A DNA stretch of 64,000 nucleotides from Scilla litardierei (lineage: Eukaryota; Streptophyta; Magnoliopsida; Asparagales; Asparagaceae), in assembly GCA_030789695.1 (NCBI GenBank), contig CM061130.1, forward strand, positions 12,143,860 to 12,207,859, in the 5' to 3' direction. Positions 31,924 through 43,839 of this stretch are shown in pieces. The notes beneath the pieces are model-generated. The model made no database searches. It saw only the letters and a program-made list of their open reading frames with translations, and had not been told where the DNA came from. Within the stretch, counting starts at the first letter, position 1; every line of letters starts with the position of its first letter. Position numbers and translations under genes: made by a program.

Positions 31924-33780
31924 ATGGATTACATTGATAGTGCTTTTGCTGAGGGTCAGTCTATTTCACGTCCACCTAGATTTAATGGAGTAGATTATGC
32001 TTATTGGAAAAATCTGATGAGAATCTACTTGATTTCTATTGATTATAAAGCTTGGCAAATTGTAGAAAAAGGATATAAACCACCTGTTATTAAAATTGAA
32101 AATACTGAGATGCTTAAAACCTGATGATAAATGGGATGATAATGATTGGAAGCTTTATTCTCTTAGTACTAAAGCTATGAATGCTCTCATTTGTTCATTA
32201 GATAAATCTGAATTCAATCGTATCTCACATTGTCTAATTGCGCAGGAAATATGGCATACGTTGGAGGTGACGCACGAGAGAACGTCACAGGTGAAGGAGT
32301 CTAGACTTGCACTTCTGAGCACAGAGTATGAGGGATTTTGCATGCTACCATCAGAGACAATATCAGAGATGTTTGCGAGTTTCACCAACATCGTCTACAA
32401 GTCTAGCTCGCTCGGTAAACCATATTCTAGCCTTGAACAGGTGAGAAAATTATAAAGAGCGCTGCCAAGCTCTTTCAACCTAAAGTCACTGCCATCCAAG
32501 AAGCGAAAGATCTGTCACAGATGAGGGTGGAGGACTTGATAGGTAATTTAATGTCCCATGAGCTTGAATTGCAAAATATTGATGAAAGAGAGAAACCTGA
32601 GGAAAAGGAAAAAGCTACAAAGCCACTTGCTTTGAAAGCTAGCGAAAGTGAAGATGAGGAGGAGGACATAGCACTAATGGTCAGAAATTTCAGAAAGTAT
32701 GTCCAGACCAAGCAAGGAAGAACAGAAATGGTACCCAGGTTTAATCGCTCTAACTTTTTTCATTCTTCTAAGCAAACTTATGATTAGAATGCAACTAATA
32801 GAATGACTTATTTTAAATGCAAGAAAAGAGGACATCGAATGAGGGATTGCCCACATGAGACAGCTCAGGTCGCTAAAGAAAAAGAAAAATCCAAGGTGCT
32901 AACTTAGGATATGGATAGCAAAGCTGAGGATGAGGAGGATGATCATGAAGCCCACTCATGCATGGCATTGATGAAAATACACGAGAAGGTAATTTCTGGT
33001 AGAAAAGCTGAACTCCTTACTCTTTGTAAAGAAATGCAAGATAAAATAGTAGAGCTTGAATCCACTAGAGATGATTATCAAAATGAGAACTTTGAAATGC
33101 AACAATCTGAATATGATATGTCTAAGGAGATTGAAAAACTGAAAATTGAAATTGTTGCTCGTGACTCTACTATTGACACATTGAAAAAGGAAAAATCAAG
33201 CTTTAATGATGAAGCACCTTGTCTTTCTTGCCCTTCATTATTGAACAATATTAGCATGTTAAAACAAGACCTATTAAAGCTTGAAGCTGAAAAAGACTTT
33301 GTGATAAGAGAGTTTAAGGATAAATTTTGCATGCCAGATAACGATCTTAAGAGAAAAACAATTGAGTTTGAAAAGAAGGAAGAGGAAAACAAGTTGGCTT
33401 TTATAAGTAAATGTACTTTGCTTGTGGATGAGAATAAACTATTAAAATCCAAAGTTTCTCATCTTGAATCATCCATTAAAAAATTCTCTATATGAAAACA
33501 ATCGTTGGACAATATTTTATAGAATCAATTATATGGCAATAATAGAAGAGGACTTGGATTTGGCCTGAAAAACGTTGAAAAGCTAAAATTCAAGAAATTC
33601 CACAACGTGCCTTCAATTGTGAAAAGCATGAATGTAAAGTGATTTACTTGTGATAGTGTAGGCCACACATCATACTATTGTAAATTTAGGAACACAAATA
33701 TCAAGTTTAAACAAGTGTGGGTTTCTAAAACAATATGGCTAACACAAGTGGATCTTTTTGGGTTTCAAGGTCACACCTAA
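31924..33780 (+). pseudogene. gag: Copia D Gag (UBN2-type), multiply broken
   Basis: Starts M-D-Y-I-D-S-A-F with R-P-P-R-F-N-G-V-D-Y-A-Y-W-K, the UBN2 Gag signature. Frameshifts near 32110 and 32450 and several stops break it. The zinc knuckle at about 32812-32850 reads Y-F-K-C-K-K-R-G-H-R-M-R-D-C, its first Cys replaced by Tyr. A coiled coil follows (32911-33495), then a second knuckle-like C-D-S-V-G-H-T-S-Y-Y-C and Q-V-W-V-S-K (33640-33735), the usual Gag/protease border. Pol is missing from that point, the same breakpoint as in Copia A. Confidence 0.85.
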
Positions 33781-35107
33781 CACCTTTTATGTAGGTGTGT
33801 TGGAAATTTGGTGAGGAGCAATAAACTCAATGTCCCATTCTTTTAGCTCCTTCGTCAAATAGCGACGAGAAGGTATAATTTTTATCCCTCTTTGCATTTC
33901 ATTGCATACCTTCATAGATTGTTTTGTGTGCTTGATTTATTTTTGTTGTGTGCTTGTTTGCATTATTTTAATGTTTTTTATTTCTGAAATAAAGCAGCAA
34001 AAAAACAGCAAAAAAATTAAACTTAAGTGAATAACTTTTATTTTTATCATAAATGGTATTGAATGTTTGTTCAAATCTATCCCTTGTAGAAGTTAATTCA
34101 TTATTGGTGTAGCTACATGATGTTGTTATCTTTTTAGTAGACATGACATGTCTCATAAATTTCAAATTTGACTTCTACACCTACATTTGCACTTTCACGA
34201 AAATAGATTTTTAGTGCTTTTGGAGATTCTTTTGAAGAATATTAGAAAGTGAATGTAGGAATGATTAAAAATTATAAATTTTCTAAGGGATATGATGTGT
34301 TTAGCCATGAATTAAAATTGAGCACAAAAGAATTGAAATATATATATACACACACACTATATTTGCTCCATATGAAAAATGGATACACTTCATGGCTAAT
34401 ATACAACCCACGAGTATCCAACTTATGCTAAATGGATAATCATTAGTGTTGGTGTATATAACTCGTCAAGCAATGCCATCCCACATTTAAAAGTCCTTTT
34501 AGGCCATGTTTTGGGTTTGGTAACTTGAACTCATCTTCAAGGAGGTGGGAAAAATCAATCCTAGTGATATTCATGAAAATTGGAAAATGTGGATTGATTT
34601 GGTTGATTGTTCTAAAATTGAATCTCCCTTAGTACTTTATTGTCTATATCACTACACTTACACAAAGGTGGAGAAGTCTTGTTATGAATTCTATGAGCTT
34701 GAATTGTTTGCTAATTAGAAAACTCATGTAAATGCTAGTTATAACTTATAATGGTTTATTTTTGCATGAGATATTTTTGGGCCTTCATTAGCCTACTTTT
34801 GATGATAACAACGGGGGGAAAGAAAAAGAAAGATTTGGTGTGTCGGTATTATATGCTGACTATGTTGAAGGGGGAGGTGTGTCGGTATTATATGTTGACA
34901 TGTTGAAGGGGGAGCTTGAAAAATTCATAAAGAGGGGGAGCTTGAGAGAAGGGGGAGCATGCTTATATTTGCTATACTATTGTGCATGCTTTGTAATGCT
35001 TGTATGTCTCATTCCATATCATCCCTACATCATATTGCATTACATCCTTCAACACACGTCACACACTCATATTCAATGTACAAATCTTTCATTGGTTTGT
35101 CATCATC
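33781..35107 (+). other. Copia D 3' non-coding region
   Basis: No ORF of note and no extra ORF. Contains repeated GGGGGAG purine tracts (34817, 34868, 34907, 34940 and 34961) and a duplicated GTGTCGGTATTATATG(C/T)TGAC (34838 and 34878). Confidence 0.6.
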
Positions 35108-35120
35108 AAAAGGGGGAGAT

Positions 35121-37137
35121 TGTTGGATGCAACGATCAAGTACCTTTAGTTTGATGATGACAAACATGTGTGAACTATTTAACGTGTGTGCTAAGTATGT
35201 TTCAGGAATGGAAAAGTCGTTATTCTAAGCATTGGCGAAATTGCTATTCATATTGCATGTTGGGAGAGAGGAAGTGTTGTCTACAAAGCAAGTTGGACTT
35301 GGTCGTATATGGGATGAGATGGATGTGGTCAAATCAATTAGCAAGATATGCAATGATCTTTTTTTTGCATATCCAATTTGAATTGCTATCAAATCCCATT
35401 GCATATCTTTGCAAATCTTCATATCCAATTTTATCCCTACTCAAGCTCCTAATCACATTGGTAAACGCCTAGCCTATCCTCTATTTAAGGGAATCGTCTC
35501 CTATGTGCTAAGGAGTGCGACGTCCATCAATTCCAATGGCAAAAAGAAATTGTTGGGTTGTGCAAAAACGAAGCTTGCAGAAATATTCAAAACCCTAGCC
35601 TTATAGAATCTCCAAGCTGTAAATCTTTTTCTCACCAACAAAAATAAAAGAAAACAATGCCAAAATTCCCTACTTCATGTTGCTTACGCAAGACCGCAAG
35701 AAGAGAGCCTTGCACCATCGTCTTCATCGCAAGCCAACGCCTCCAAGATGACATTTGACTTCGTTCGGAGAACGAGATCGCCACCGCCGTGAAGAAGAAG
35801 CTGTCATTCGTACGCCGTTGAGTCGTCATCACCGGAGAAGGAGCTCCACTCCGTCCGAAAACTTCGCTGCCGTGCGCTCTCGCTGTCGACAGCTCGTCGT
35901 CTCGTTGCTAAAGTTACCGAACCACATTGAAAGGAGCGAAGCTGATTACGTTGCTGCTGTGAAGAAAATGCCGAAGCCATCAAGACGAAGTTGCCGTCGC
36001 TGAGGATTCGTTCACCGTTGTCGAAGATCAACCAAGCCACCGGAGATCGAGTTGACATCTCCGTCATTCAAAGACAAGACGATCATCGAACTCGCGCTGT
36101 CGTCGCTGCAAGTCGAAGTCGTCGAAGACGAAGCCCTCGTCGCCGTCATCTAATCACCGTCGCCATGGAAGTTTGAAGAAATCCATAGTCATCTCCCGCT
36201 GCTGTGAAGTTGTCGCCCACCGTCAAGAGCAGCACGCATCGCCGTGGAAGATCGAAGAAGCCACTCTCGTGTCACTGCCGCAGCTACCCATCGGATTCGC
36301 TCGGAGATCTTATGCCACAGTCGAAGGAGTTCACTGCCGAAATCGAACGAATACCGTCGCCCGACGTCTCTCGTTGCTGCTTGGCCTGAAGACAGCGAGA
36401 AGTGGAGGCTGACGTGGCGGGTGCATGCAAACGAAATCAACGGCTGAGATCGAGAAGCGATCGAAAATTATTTTGCTGACGTGGAATTGGGATTTAAGGG
36501 AATTGCTGAGCGCACAGTCCAATTATAATTCAGTTTGAACTGCAATTGCTATACGTACAGACCAGTGCACAACTTGACATCCAGGAGTCGGATCGAGACA
36601 TCGTTTGCGTCAGATTGGAGCTGAGGACGTGCTGATTGACAGAGACACCTACATGGACACGAACTGCGCATTTCTAAACCCCTTACTCTTTATATTCGTT
36701 TCTTAGTGTAACGTTCTCTGTAGGAAAAACTTTACCTATATTTTGTGACTATTTTGGGACTTGTCTAGTGAGGGACTAGATAAGTGGGACCTAGCTAGTT
36801 TGGGACTAGCTGGTAGAAAGCGTTACTAGGATTGATAGTGAGAGAAAACACAGTGTGTGGGGGTACTGAGAGCCTGGCGAGTGTAGAGACGTAGAGGGTG
36901 CTCTGAGCGTGCTCTAACTTGTGGCTTTGTACCTATTGCGCTATTCAATACTAGTATCTACTTTGGAGGCTGGATGTAGGTCGGAGGGTCAACCGAACCC
37001 GGGTAAATCTGCTGTGTACTTTGTGTCTGCTTTTTACTTACCCTGTTGTTGCTATAACTGCATGAGTTTGTTCGTGGGTTGCACGAATTAATTTATAAGC
37101 CTATTCACCCCCTCTAGGCTAGGATCCAGATCCAGCA
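35121..37137 (+). repeat. Copia D 3' LTR
   Basis: 2017 bp, longer than the 5' LTR by the segment 36361-36559. The GC-rich GTCGAAG zone lies at 35690-36400. Preceded by the polypurine tract at 35108-35120. Confidence 0.95.
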
Positions 37138-37706
37138 GACGTCAGCAAGGTCAGCTCCTTCAGCAGTCACACTATGTAAGGACGACCTCGGCAAGGCCGG
37201 CTCCTTAACATCGCCTCCCAGTCTGGCGAGGTCGGTCGCCATAAATATCCTGCCAACCCAGGCGGCACGCTCTACAGCTGCCGCCCGGCTTTCTCTCCGA
37301 GCCGTTACGAGAGAAGGTTAACGGACATTACTTACCTACCCAACAGCATGTCTGATCTGGGGAGTTGGTTACGAGCATGATATCTGGAATCACCATAACT
37401 CTCCCAACGTGGCGTAACTGATCACATCTCCACAAAAACAACAGACCAACCCGATCTGAGGTACGACTGAACTTACATATCTAAACCTACTACACACGTC
37501 TTTCCTCTTGCTTGAACTGACTTAAGCATCAGAGTCGAATCTAAGGTCTCCCTCTGATCCTCTGATCCTCTGACGCTCTTCTCTCTCTTTCAAGCACCGA
37601 AGAATGAGGTCAGCCCTGCAAAACCCTGACAGGCTGCTCTGTTGCAAAGATTCAAAGATCATCAGCCCAACTGAGTTCTCTGGAGCAAGATCTTTACATC
37701 AACAGT

Positions 37707-37724
37707 TGGCGTTAAAAGAAGGGC
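37707..37724 (+). other. PBS, Gypsy F
   Basis: TGGCGTTAAAAGAAGGGC, directly after the LTR end. Plant Tat-like Gypsy elements often have a closely similar TGGCGCTAGAAGGAGGG site. Confidence 0.6.
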
Positions 37725-37800
37725 CGTGTGACAACTCTTGCTGCATAGGCTCTCAACGTAGTTTCCACTTCAGCATGTTCTCCTAGCATCGTCCTCTTTA

Positions 37801-37980
37801 ATGGTAAAAGGCAAGAGGAACATGTGGGGTGAGCCCAGCGTTACTGCTGAAATCAATACCATAGAGGACAACCAATACGTTAGCGACCTGCCTTCACAGG
37901 CTCTTGTCGCTCCCACAGCAGCCGACTTCCAAATTTCTGTGGCAAAGCTCTGTGAAATGCAGGAGATCAAGGTTCATTAA
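37801..37980 (+). pseudogene. Gypsy F gag start, truncated (59 codons)
   Basis: ATG at 37801 opens M-V-K-G-K-R-N-M-W-G-E-P and ends at TAA 37978-37980, about 80 bp downstream of the PBS. The rest of gag and pol up to integrase is missing; Gypsy G sits in the gap at 38072. Confidence 0.4.
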
Positions 37981-38071
37981 CCTAAGAACACCAAAGTTTT
38001 GCACAAGATGTACCTAGATCTGGTCTGAGGAAGAAAGTCCAATACCTCGATGAAGAGCATCAAAAATGAGG

Positions 38072-39864
38072 TGATCGCGTCCCGGATACACACCCGGGAC
38101 GAGACTCGCTAGTCTTACCGCAAGCGCACGGTGTAGCGGCGGGCGGGTATCGAATACGAGGAGGGCAAATGACGGTGTCTTCTTCAATTCACCTGGCTAT
38201 AAGAACAGTCGAGAAATATTTGCAATAAAGCGGTCACAGTCGTTCAATTGTATAAAGAAAGTATCAAATTAATAAAAACGCCTAGGGATATCCCCGCTAC
38301 AAACCGTATCTCGTCATTGTGATTCGTAGGTTTCACAATTGCTAGACATGAAATTCAGGTGAACTAGTTGCAACTAAATGTAGAACCAAGCTCACGCTCT
38401 CGTGCTATTGCCGGTCTATAGCAAACCTAGGGTAGGGTCCAATCTCTTACAAACCCTAACCTAGGCAAGCTAGCGTGAAGAACAACATCATCGTTCAATC
38501 GTATCTCGAGCCCACTCTCGTGCAAACTCGAGCCACGACCTATGTTGGGATAGTTCCTACCCGTCCAATCTCTTGCAAACGGGTATTAGTATAGAATTAC
38601 AATCGAAAACCCTAGTTTCGGTCCAACTCTTGCAAACCTATTCCAGAGAAACCCAATTGTAACCCAATTTGAATTTCTAGGGCTTCCTATCGAGTTGGGA
38701 TCCAATCTCTTGCAAATCCCAATCGGTATGAATCCCTAGCTATTCGTATTAAATCAATCCCAAACTAACCCTAATCAATTTTAACAAGAATTTCACCAAT
38801 TCATCACAAATTAGAAATAGGGTTCGTATGGTTCATCCCTACGCCCTAAGACGATAAAACTACTCACTATTCATAATGCAAATCATTAGAAATTCAATAA
38901 TAAAAGCAGTAGAATTCATTGCAATAGACAATATATCAATAAAAATGAGATTTTTGATAGAAAGAGAGACAAACCATTGAAGTTTCAATAGCATCCAACA
39001 AAATAGAACTTTTTATCTCTCTCCAAAGAACTAAATCTAATCTCCTCAAAAAGTAATCAAAAGGGCTGCCAAAAAGTATGAAAAAGCTCTCCTTAACTAG
39101 GTTAGAAACTGGGGTTAAATACCCCCAAAATCGCCCAAAATCTGTGACAAAATTGCCACTGCGCAGCTTGAAATCGCACTTTACGCTATAGGCAACGCGG
39201 CTCACTCGGCTGAGTGACTTTCTTCACTCGGCCGAGTGATGGACCCTGACGGATTCCAGTAAGTCTAGACTTTTGGGGGTCGTCTCCTCGGGAGTCACTC
39301 GGTCGAAGGGATTTTCTTCACTCGGCCGATGGGATTTCTTCACTCGGCCGAGTCGGAACTCGGGGCTGACTGACGGATTACAGTAAGTTCGTGTTTTCTT
39401 CTACCATCGTTCTGATGCCACTCGGGCGAGTGGTGTCTCTGTGCTCGGCCGAGTGGGATGGCGATGCTCGGCCGAGTGCACGCTGATACTCAATCTGTTA
39501 CGTGTCCGATCTGGCCGACCGAGCGGGCTGTCGATGCTCGGCCGAGTGACTCCTTCACTCGGCTGAGTGGCATGCTGAAAATGCCCAATCTTCGTATCTT
39601 TGCTTCCTCGTCGCTCCTACGACATTCTTTCTTCTCCCACTCCTCTCCAATCACAGAATTCCCCTCAAAAGAGTCACGGGTGACACTCCGGAGTGGGTGC
39701 ATCTCAGAATCACTCCAAATCGCTCCAAATCTCCTGAAATACGACAAAGACAAGAAATCGTGAACAGCATCGCAATATTGTCGAATAATCGTGAAAAGCG
39801 CGATATGGGCGATCTAAATGGCATGCAAACAAGCAGAAAAAAGGTGTAAAATATGGAGTGATCA
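38072..39864 (-). repeat. Gypsy G 3' LTR
   Basis: 1793 bp. Palindrome cluster CACTCGGCCGAGTG at 39199-39570, TATA-like TATTTAA near 39117 just downstream on the minus strand. Four spaced copies of CCAATCTCTTGCAAA or close variants at 38431-38720. Confidence 0.95.
39199..39570 (-). promoter_or_regulatory. CACTCGGCCGAGTG cluster, Gypsy G 3' LTR U3
   Basis: About ten copies with core CGGCCG, CGGTCG or CGACCG, ending about 80 bp before the TATA-like box. The 5' LTR has the same cluster at 47928-48300. Confidence 0.85.
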
Positions 39865-41887
39865 AAATCCCCCAAGCTTACCTCTTACTCGTCCTCGAGG
39901 AAGATGAGTAAAAAGCGAACCCGGTGGATAAAGATAATGGAAACGATGGAAAAATGAAAAATGAAAAATGAAAAACAAAATAGAAAACGAAGAAGGAAGT
40001 TGCTAGATCATTTTTCTCAGGACGTGGGTTTTGCTTACTCATATAGCACGCATCGAATATAAAACACATGTCAAAGACTTTTATCTCGATATCATAGTAT
40101 AATGGTGCATTTGAAATAGAAAACCCAAGAATATCAATATAGCATGAAAAATGGAATAATTCTAGAATTAACATCGTCTGAAGCATCTAAAGCGGTATAC
40201 AAAATCGTAGATCACACACTTTTCAATTGAATGCTATCTATAAGGAGTATAAGAGATATCACACAATAGAGTAGTAAGAATAGAAAAGTGTGGTTTTCAT
40301 GATATGAATGCTAAGCGTAGATTTCTGGATTTCGTGAAACTTTTAGCAATCTCACCGAGTATAAAATATTACTTAGCCTAGGTTGTCATGCACCGTCAAG
40401 TAGTCACTCTCTCACACTTCATTGGATTCTCTCCCCCAAGCTTATCCATAAGCGTGGTGGCATTCACAAATCAATATGAACATTCCCCATTTCTTTTGAA
40501 GCTCCAAAAAAGAATAAAAAATAAAAACAAAAAGAGGGAAGAATGAGAGAAAGAGTATGAGATGGGATCGTTATGAACTTCTTTTCTCTTCTCTTTTTTC
40601 TCTCGATTTTTTCTCTTTTTTTTAAACATATATACACAAATGATCCCAAATCAAAAGAGAAGGATATACAAGTATATTTTTTTGCTTTTTGGTTTTGGGG
40701 AATTTGGAGCATAGGATATAATAACGGAGGAGATGCCAATAATAGAATTGCTAAGGGGAGATTCACCAATGAATTTAAAATAGAGAAACAATGTTCAAGA
40801 TATGTGGAGAAAGAAATAAATGTATCTCTCGGTTCACTCTATAGGACGTGCATGACAACTTCAGCAGGGTAATTTAATCTACTCAGTTTAATCTCAAAAA
40901 GCAAACTAGTCCAGATATATCAATGCTAGCAAACATCCAATCAACCTGAAGTGAAGCATACAAATCATGCAATAAGAAGTGATATAAGAAAGGAAAGCAG
41001 TACTCCAGATATAAGCAATCAATGCGTGAAGCTTGGTGTGTTTTCTACGATAGCATACATATGAATCATCAGACATCAGCTAATAATAGAATTTCATCCA
41101 TTTTCATACGGAAAAAGAGTGGGTTACTATTTCTAAATGCAAAGCAGAACATATCATATGATATCAGAAACAAAAGCTATGACATGACAAAATTAGCATG
41201 CATATAGAGAAAAGCTAACACCACGTCATCGTCATCACAGAAAAATCATCTCTAGCAAAAGATGAAAGAAATAAAGAAAACAGAAAATAGAACTATTTAC
41301 AATGCAGCACACAAGGAAAATAAGAAAAACGTGATGCATGGTAAAAAAATGAAAAGGTGATGAAAAATGGGTGCAAAAGCGGAAATAGCGTGAAAAAACT
41401 AAAAATAAAGGTGATAAAAGCGAAAAGTGTGAGAACTCTCTCCCCCAAGCTAAAGTGCACAGTGTCCTCAATGTGCAAAGTGTGGCACACCGAGAGACGT
41501 GTAATGGGTGGGGTGGGTGAGGATGCATGCATGATAAAAAAGAAAGAAAAAAAAACAAATAGAAAATATGATGTGGATATGAATGATGCATGCAAAGATC
41601 AGAGTGATGCAGGTAATGTGTCACCAAAAATACTCTCACTCTCTCCCAAAAAAAGATATAAAATGATGTGATCAGAACAAGGACCAAAATAGTGAGGGGA
41701 GGAGGTGGGGGAAAAAATCTCTAGGATCGGCAGAAAATGGGCAGCATAACGACAAAAAAGATCAATGGCATCAAGAGTGTGCCTAAGCTGGTGGTGCTGC
41801 ACCATCTCTGTCCTGTGGCGGAGGTGGAGGAGGAGGTGGGGGTGGTGGTCGAGGTGTCTGCTGGGTGGGTGGGTGTAGTGGAGGCAG
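39865..41887 (-). other. Gypsy G 3' non-coding region and polypurine tract
   Basis: 39865-39880 reads AAGCTTGGGGGATTTT on the minus strand, the likely polypurine tract. 41437-41474 holds ACATTGAGGACACTGTG and AGCTTGGGGGAGAG, a second purine tract shared with Gypsy E. Otherwise AT-rich with poly-A and poly-T runs. No gene. Confidence 0.65.
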
Positions 41888-42639
41888 TCACGCCAGGATC
41901 TGATTCAGGCAAGCCTGAATATCGGGAAGCAAGGCGACGCGGGACTGCACGGTACTGACCGTGGCAGACAGAGCCCTAAAGTCACCTCTGAGTCCACTCA
42001 CCACCCCCTCAAGAGCACGAATGCTCTGAAGTAGAGTGTCAGGGGGAGGTGGTGCAGAGGGACGCACATGTCTAGGCTGTGAAGGACGGGGCTGTCTGAC
42101 ACGGGCCGTGTAAATAATCGGGCCAGCAGGTATGTGCGGGAAAGGTGCTGTGCTCACTAGTGGATGCCCAGCCTCAGTTCGAGGCTGGGACGAGGGCTGG
42201 GTCGAAGCGGCAGCAGCAGCAGCAGCAGAAGTGGATGGTAAAATGTGCGACGAGGAAGCAGGAGAGGTCAGTGACACAGAAGCGGGGACAGACATCACGA
42301 CACTCTCGAAAAGGACAGCAGCGGTGGAGACAGAAGGGTCGACCACTGGGGAGGAAGTGTAGGTCCCAAAAGGTGATACCCCAGCGGACAGTAAACTAGA
42401 CATGGTCTCCACAACGGCAGAGAAGGAAGACTCGCCGCTCTCAAGTATGGTGGGTGGACGCTCGGGAAGGAGTGAGGAAATAGGCTCAACCGAGATAGGC
42501 ACAGCAGTGGTGGGGGTGGTGGTAGACGTGGTGGACGTGGTAGAGGGGAGTCCTCCCTAGCGTGAGAAGGACCGGGGTCATCAGTCTGCCTCCGCTTGGG
42601 GGCGGATCCCCGTGTGCGTGGCCTAGTGCGGGGTGGCAT
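41888..42639 (-). pseudogene. Gypsy G extra ORF, frameshifted
   Basis: ATG at 42639 opens M-P-P-R-T-R-P-R-T-R-G-S-A-P-K-R-R-Q, a basic Pro/Arg-rich start like those of the extra ORFs in Copia A and C. After a frameshift near 42540, the frame ending at 41888 gives a Ser/Thr/Ala/Pro-rich middle and a C-terminal coiled coil (L-L-Q-S-I-R-A-L-E-G-V-V-S-G-L-R). The globular domain seen in the Copia extra ORFs is not evident, so it may have been deleted or the ORF may be unrelated. Placed where Athila/Tat elements carry extra or env-like ORFs; no membrane segment seen. Confidence 0.5.
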
Positions 42640-43172
42640 GTGTGCCGCGAGTCTCACCCAACAAGAATAATATGCGGCGTGCTAAAAAGAATGGAAAGAA
42701 TGTACCTGAAAATGCCGCGAGAGCAAATCAGCAAGTACGTGCGAAGAGTGCCGCCTCCGCGAAGCCAAAAGCGCGTCCAAAAGATCCCCAAAGCTCCCCC
42801 AAGATAGCCTGCAAATCAAACAATGATATCATTGGATAATATTCAAAATAAATGGGAGAGATGGGGTATAATAGATAGATAAAGTAGTTGATTTGAGTAC
42901 GTGGCTCAATGGGTGTACGGATCAAGAAAAATGGGGAGAAAAAGGAATTTTGGGGCAAATATGGGACGAACGGCGTCGGCCGGCGGCGGGAGTGGTCGCC
43001 GGAGGTCGGCGATGAGGAGGGGGTCGTCGTCGGCGGTGGGGCGGCGTTTGGGCCGGCGGCGAGCTCGAATCGGGTGAGGGTGCGTCGGCAACGGGTGAGG
43101 GGAGACGAAACGGTGCGGGCTCAGGCGAAAAGTCGGGGAATTTGGGTTTTTAGAAAATCGCGCCCGCCTCTC
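42640..43172 (-). other. Leader between internal TATA and Gypsy G extra ORF
   Basis: GC-rich, gene-like 5' leader (42960-43170) followed on the minus strand by AT-rich DNA and splice-acceptor-like TTTGATTTGCAG (about 42810) and GGCATTTTCAG (about 42711). Suggests an intron-containing leader. Plus-strand open frames here look like chance products of GC content. Confidence 0.4.
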
Positions 43173-43174
43173 CG

Positions 43175-43185
43175 CTTATATAAAA
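43175..43185 (-). promoter_or_regulatory. Internal TATA box, Gypsy G
   Basis: Minus strand TTTTATATAAG, 12 bp downstream of the internal palindrome cluster and about 535 bp upstream of the extra ORF. Confidence 0.55.
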
Positions 43186-43191
43186 ATTGTT

Positions 43192-43517
43192 ACGACTCGG
43201 TCGAGTGCGTAAACAAAAAAAACTTCGAAATGTCTCATTCCCACTTACGACTCGGCCGAGTGGCTTTGCTTCACTCGGCCGAAGGGAGAAACTCCGTTCG
43301 GTCGAGTGGCACTGCCACTCGGCAATTTTCGTCCTAGGAGGGTATCCGTTTCACTCGGCCAAGTGACTAATTGTACTCGGTCGAGTGGCAGTTAATACTG
43401 AAATGCACAAAAAAGACAGAGAGTTGGTTCTGCAGACTTCCCTGGTTGGTGCCCCACTCGGCCGAGTGGGGTCCTTTGCTCGGCCGAGTGGCATATACTA
43501 CTCGGCCGAGTGGCGTG
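43192..43517 (-). promoter_or_regulatory. Internal CACTCGGCCGAGTG cluster, Gypsy G
   Basis: About ten copies of the LTR motif (for example GACTCGGCCGAGTGG, CACTCGGCCGAGTGG, TACTCGGTCGAGTGG) outside the LTRs. The same cluster/TATA order and spacing as in the LTR suggests an internal promoter for the extra ORF. Confidence 0.75.
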
Positions 43518-43839
43518 CTGTTTTCTGCTTCGGGGCTCCGTTTTCGCTTTACTCTCTGTTTTTCTTCCTCCAGTTGGTTTCTTCCTCTTCCTAAGCCTCG
43601 AACGCATTCCTGGAGCGCTCTTCTTTGCCTCGGTCATCCTCCCTATGAGAGATCTCCTTTTCTCCTCTCCTGTCATAAGAATTAAGACCAGTTGTCAAGA
43701 TTTTTATAGACAATTGACTCAAAACACTAGCAAAGTCTAAAACAAAAATAAAAAACCAAAATAAAAATAATGCAAAAACCATCGGGTTGCCTCCCGACAA
43801 GCACTCGTTTAAGGTCTTGAGCTCGACCCCTTTGGATTT

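Larger units (their letters stand above)
30054..37137 (+). mobile_element. Copia D: gag-only non-autonomous element
   Basis: LTRs 30054-31880 and 35121-37137 (TGTTGGA...TCCAACA/TCCAGCA), perfect target duplication GACGT (30049-30053, 37138-37142), PBS TGGTATCAGAGC at 31883-31894, and polypurine tract AAAAGGGGGAGAT before the 3' LTR. It encodes only a broken Gag; there is no protease, integrase or RT. Total 7084 bp. Confidence 0.95.
29781..37704 (+). repeat. Gypsy F (Tat-like) 5' LTR, split by Copia D
   Basis: Two pieces, 29781-30053 and 37138-37704, join across the Copia D target duplication into an LTR of about 835 bp. The end (CATCAACA) is followed by a PBS GTTGGCGTTAAAAGAAGG resembling those of plant Tat-like Gypsy elements. 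TATA-like CATAAATAT at 37240-37248. The left end at 29781 (TGTTGGGTATAAG) is a best guess; about 20 bp earlier is possible. Confidence 0.65.

Noticed and set aside
39878..41687. Several 60-150-codon frames in Gypsy G 3' region, some hydrophobic
   Set aside because: They follow T-rich or A-rich runs, overlap on both strands and have no conserved motif.
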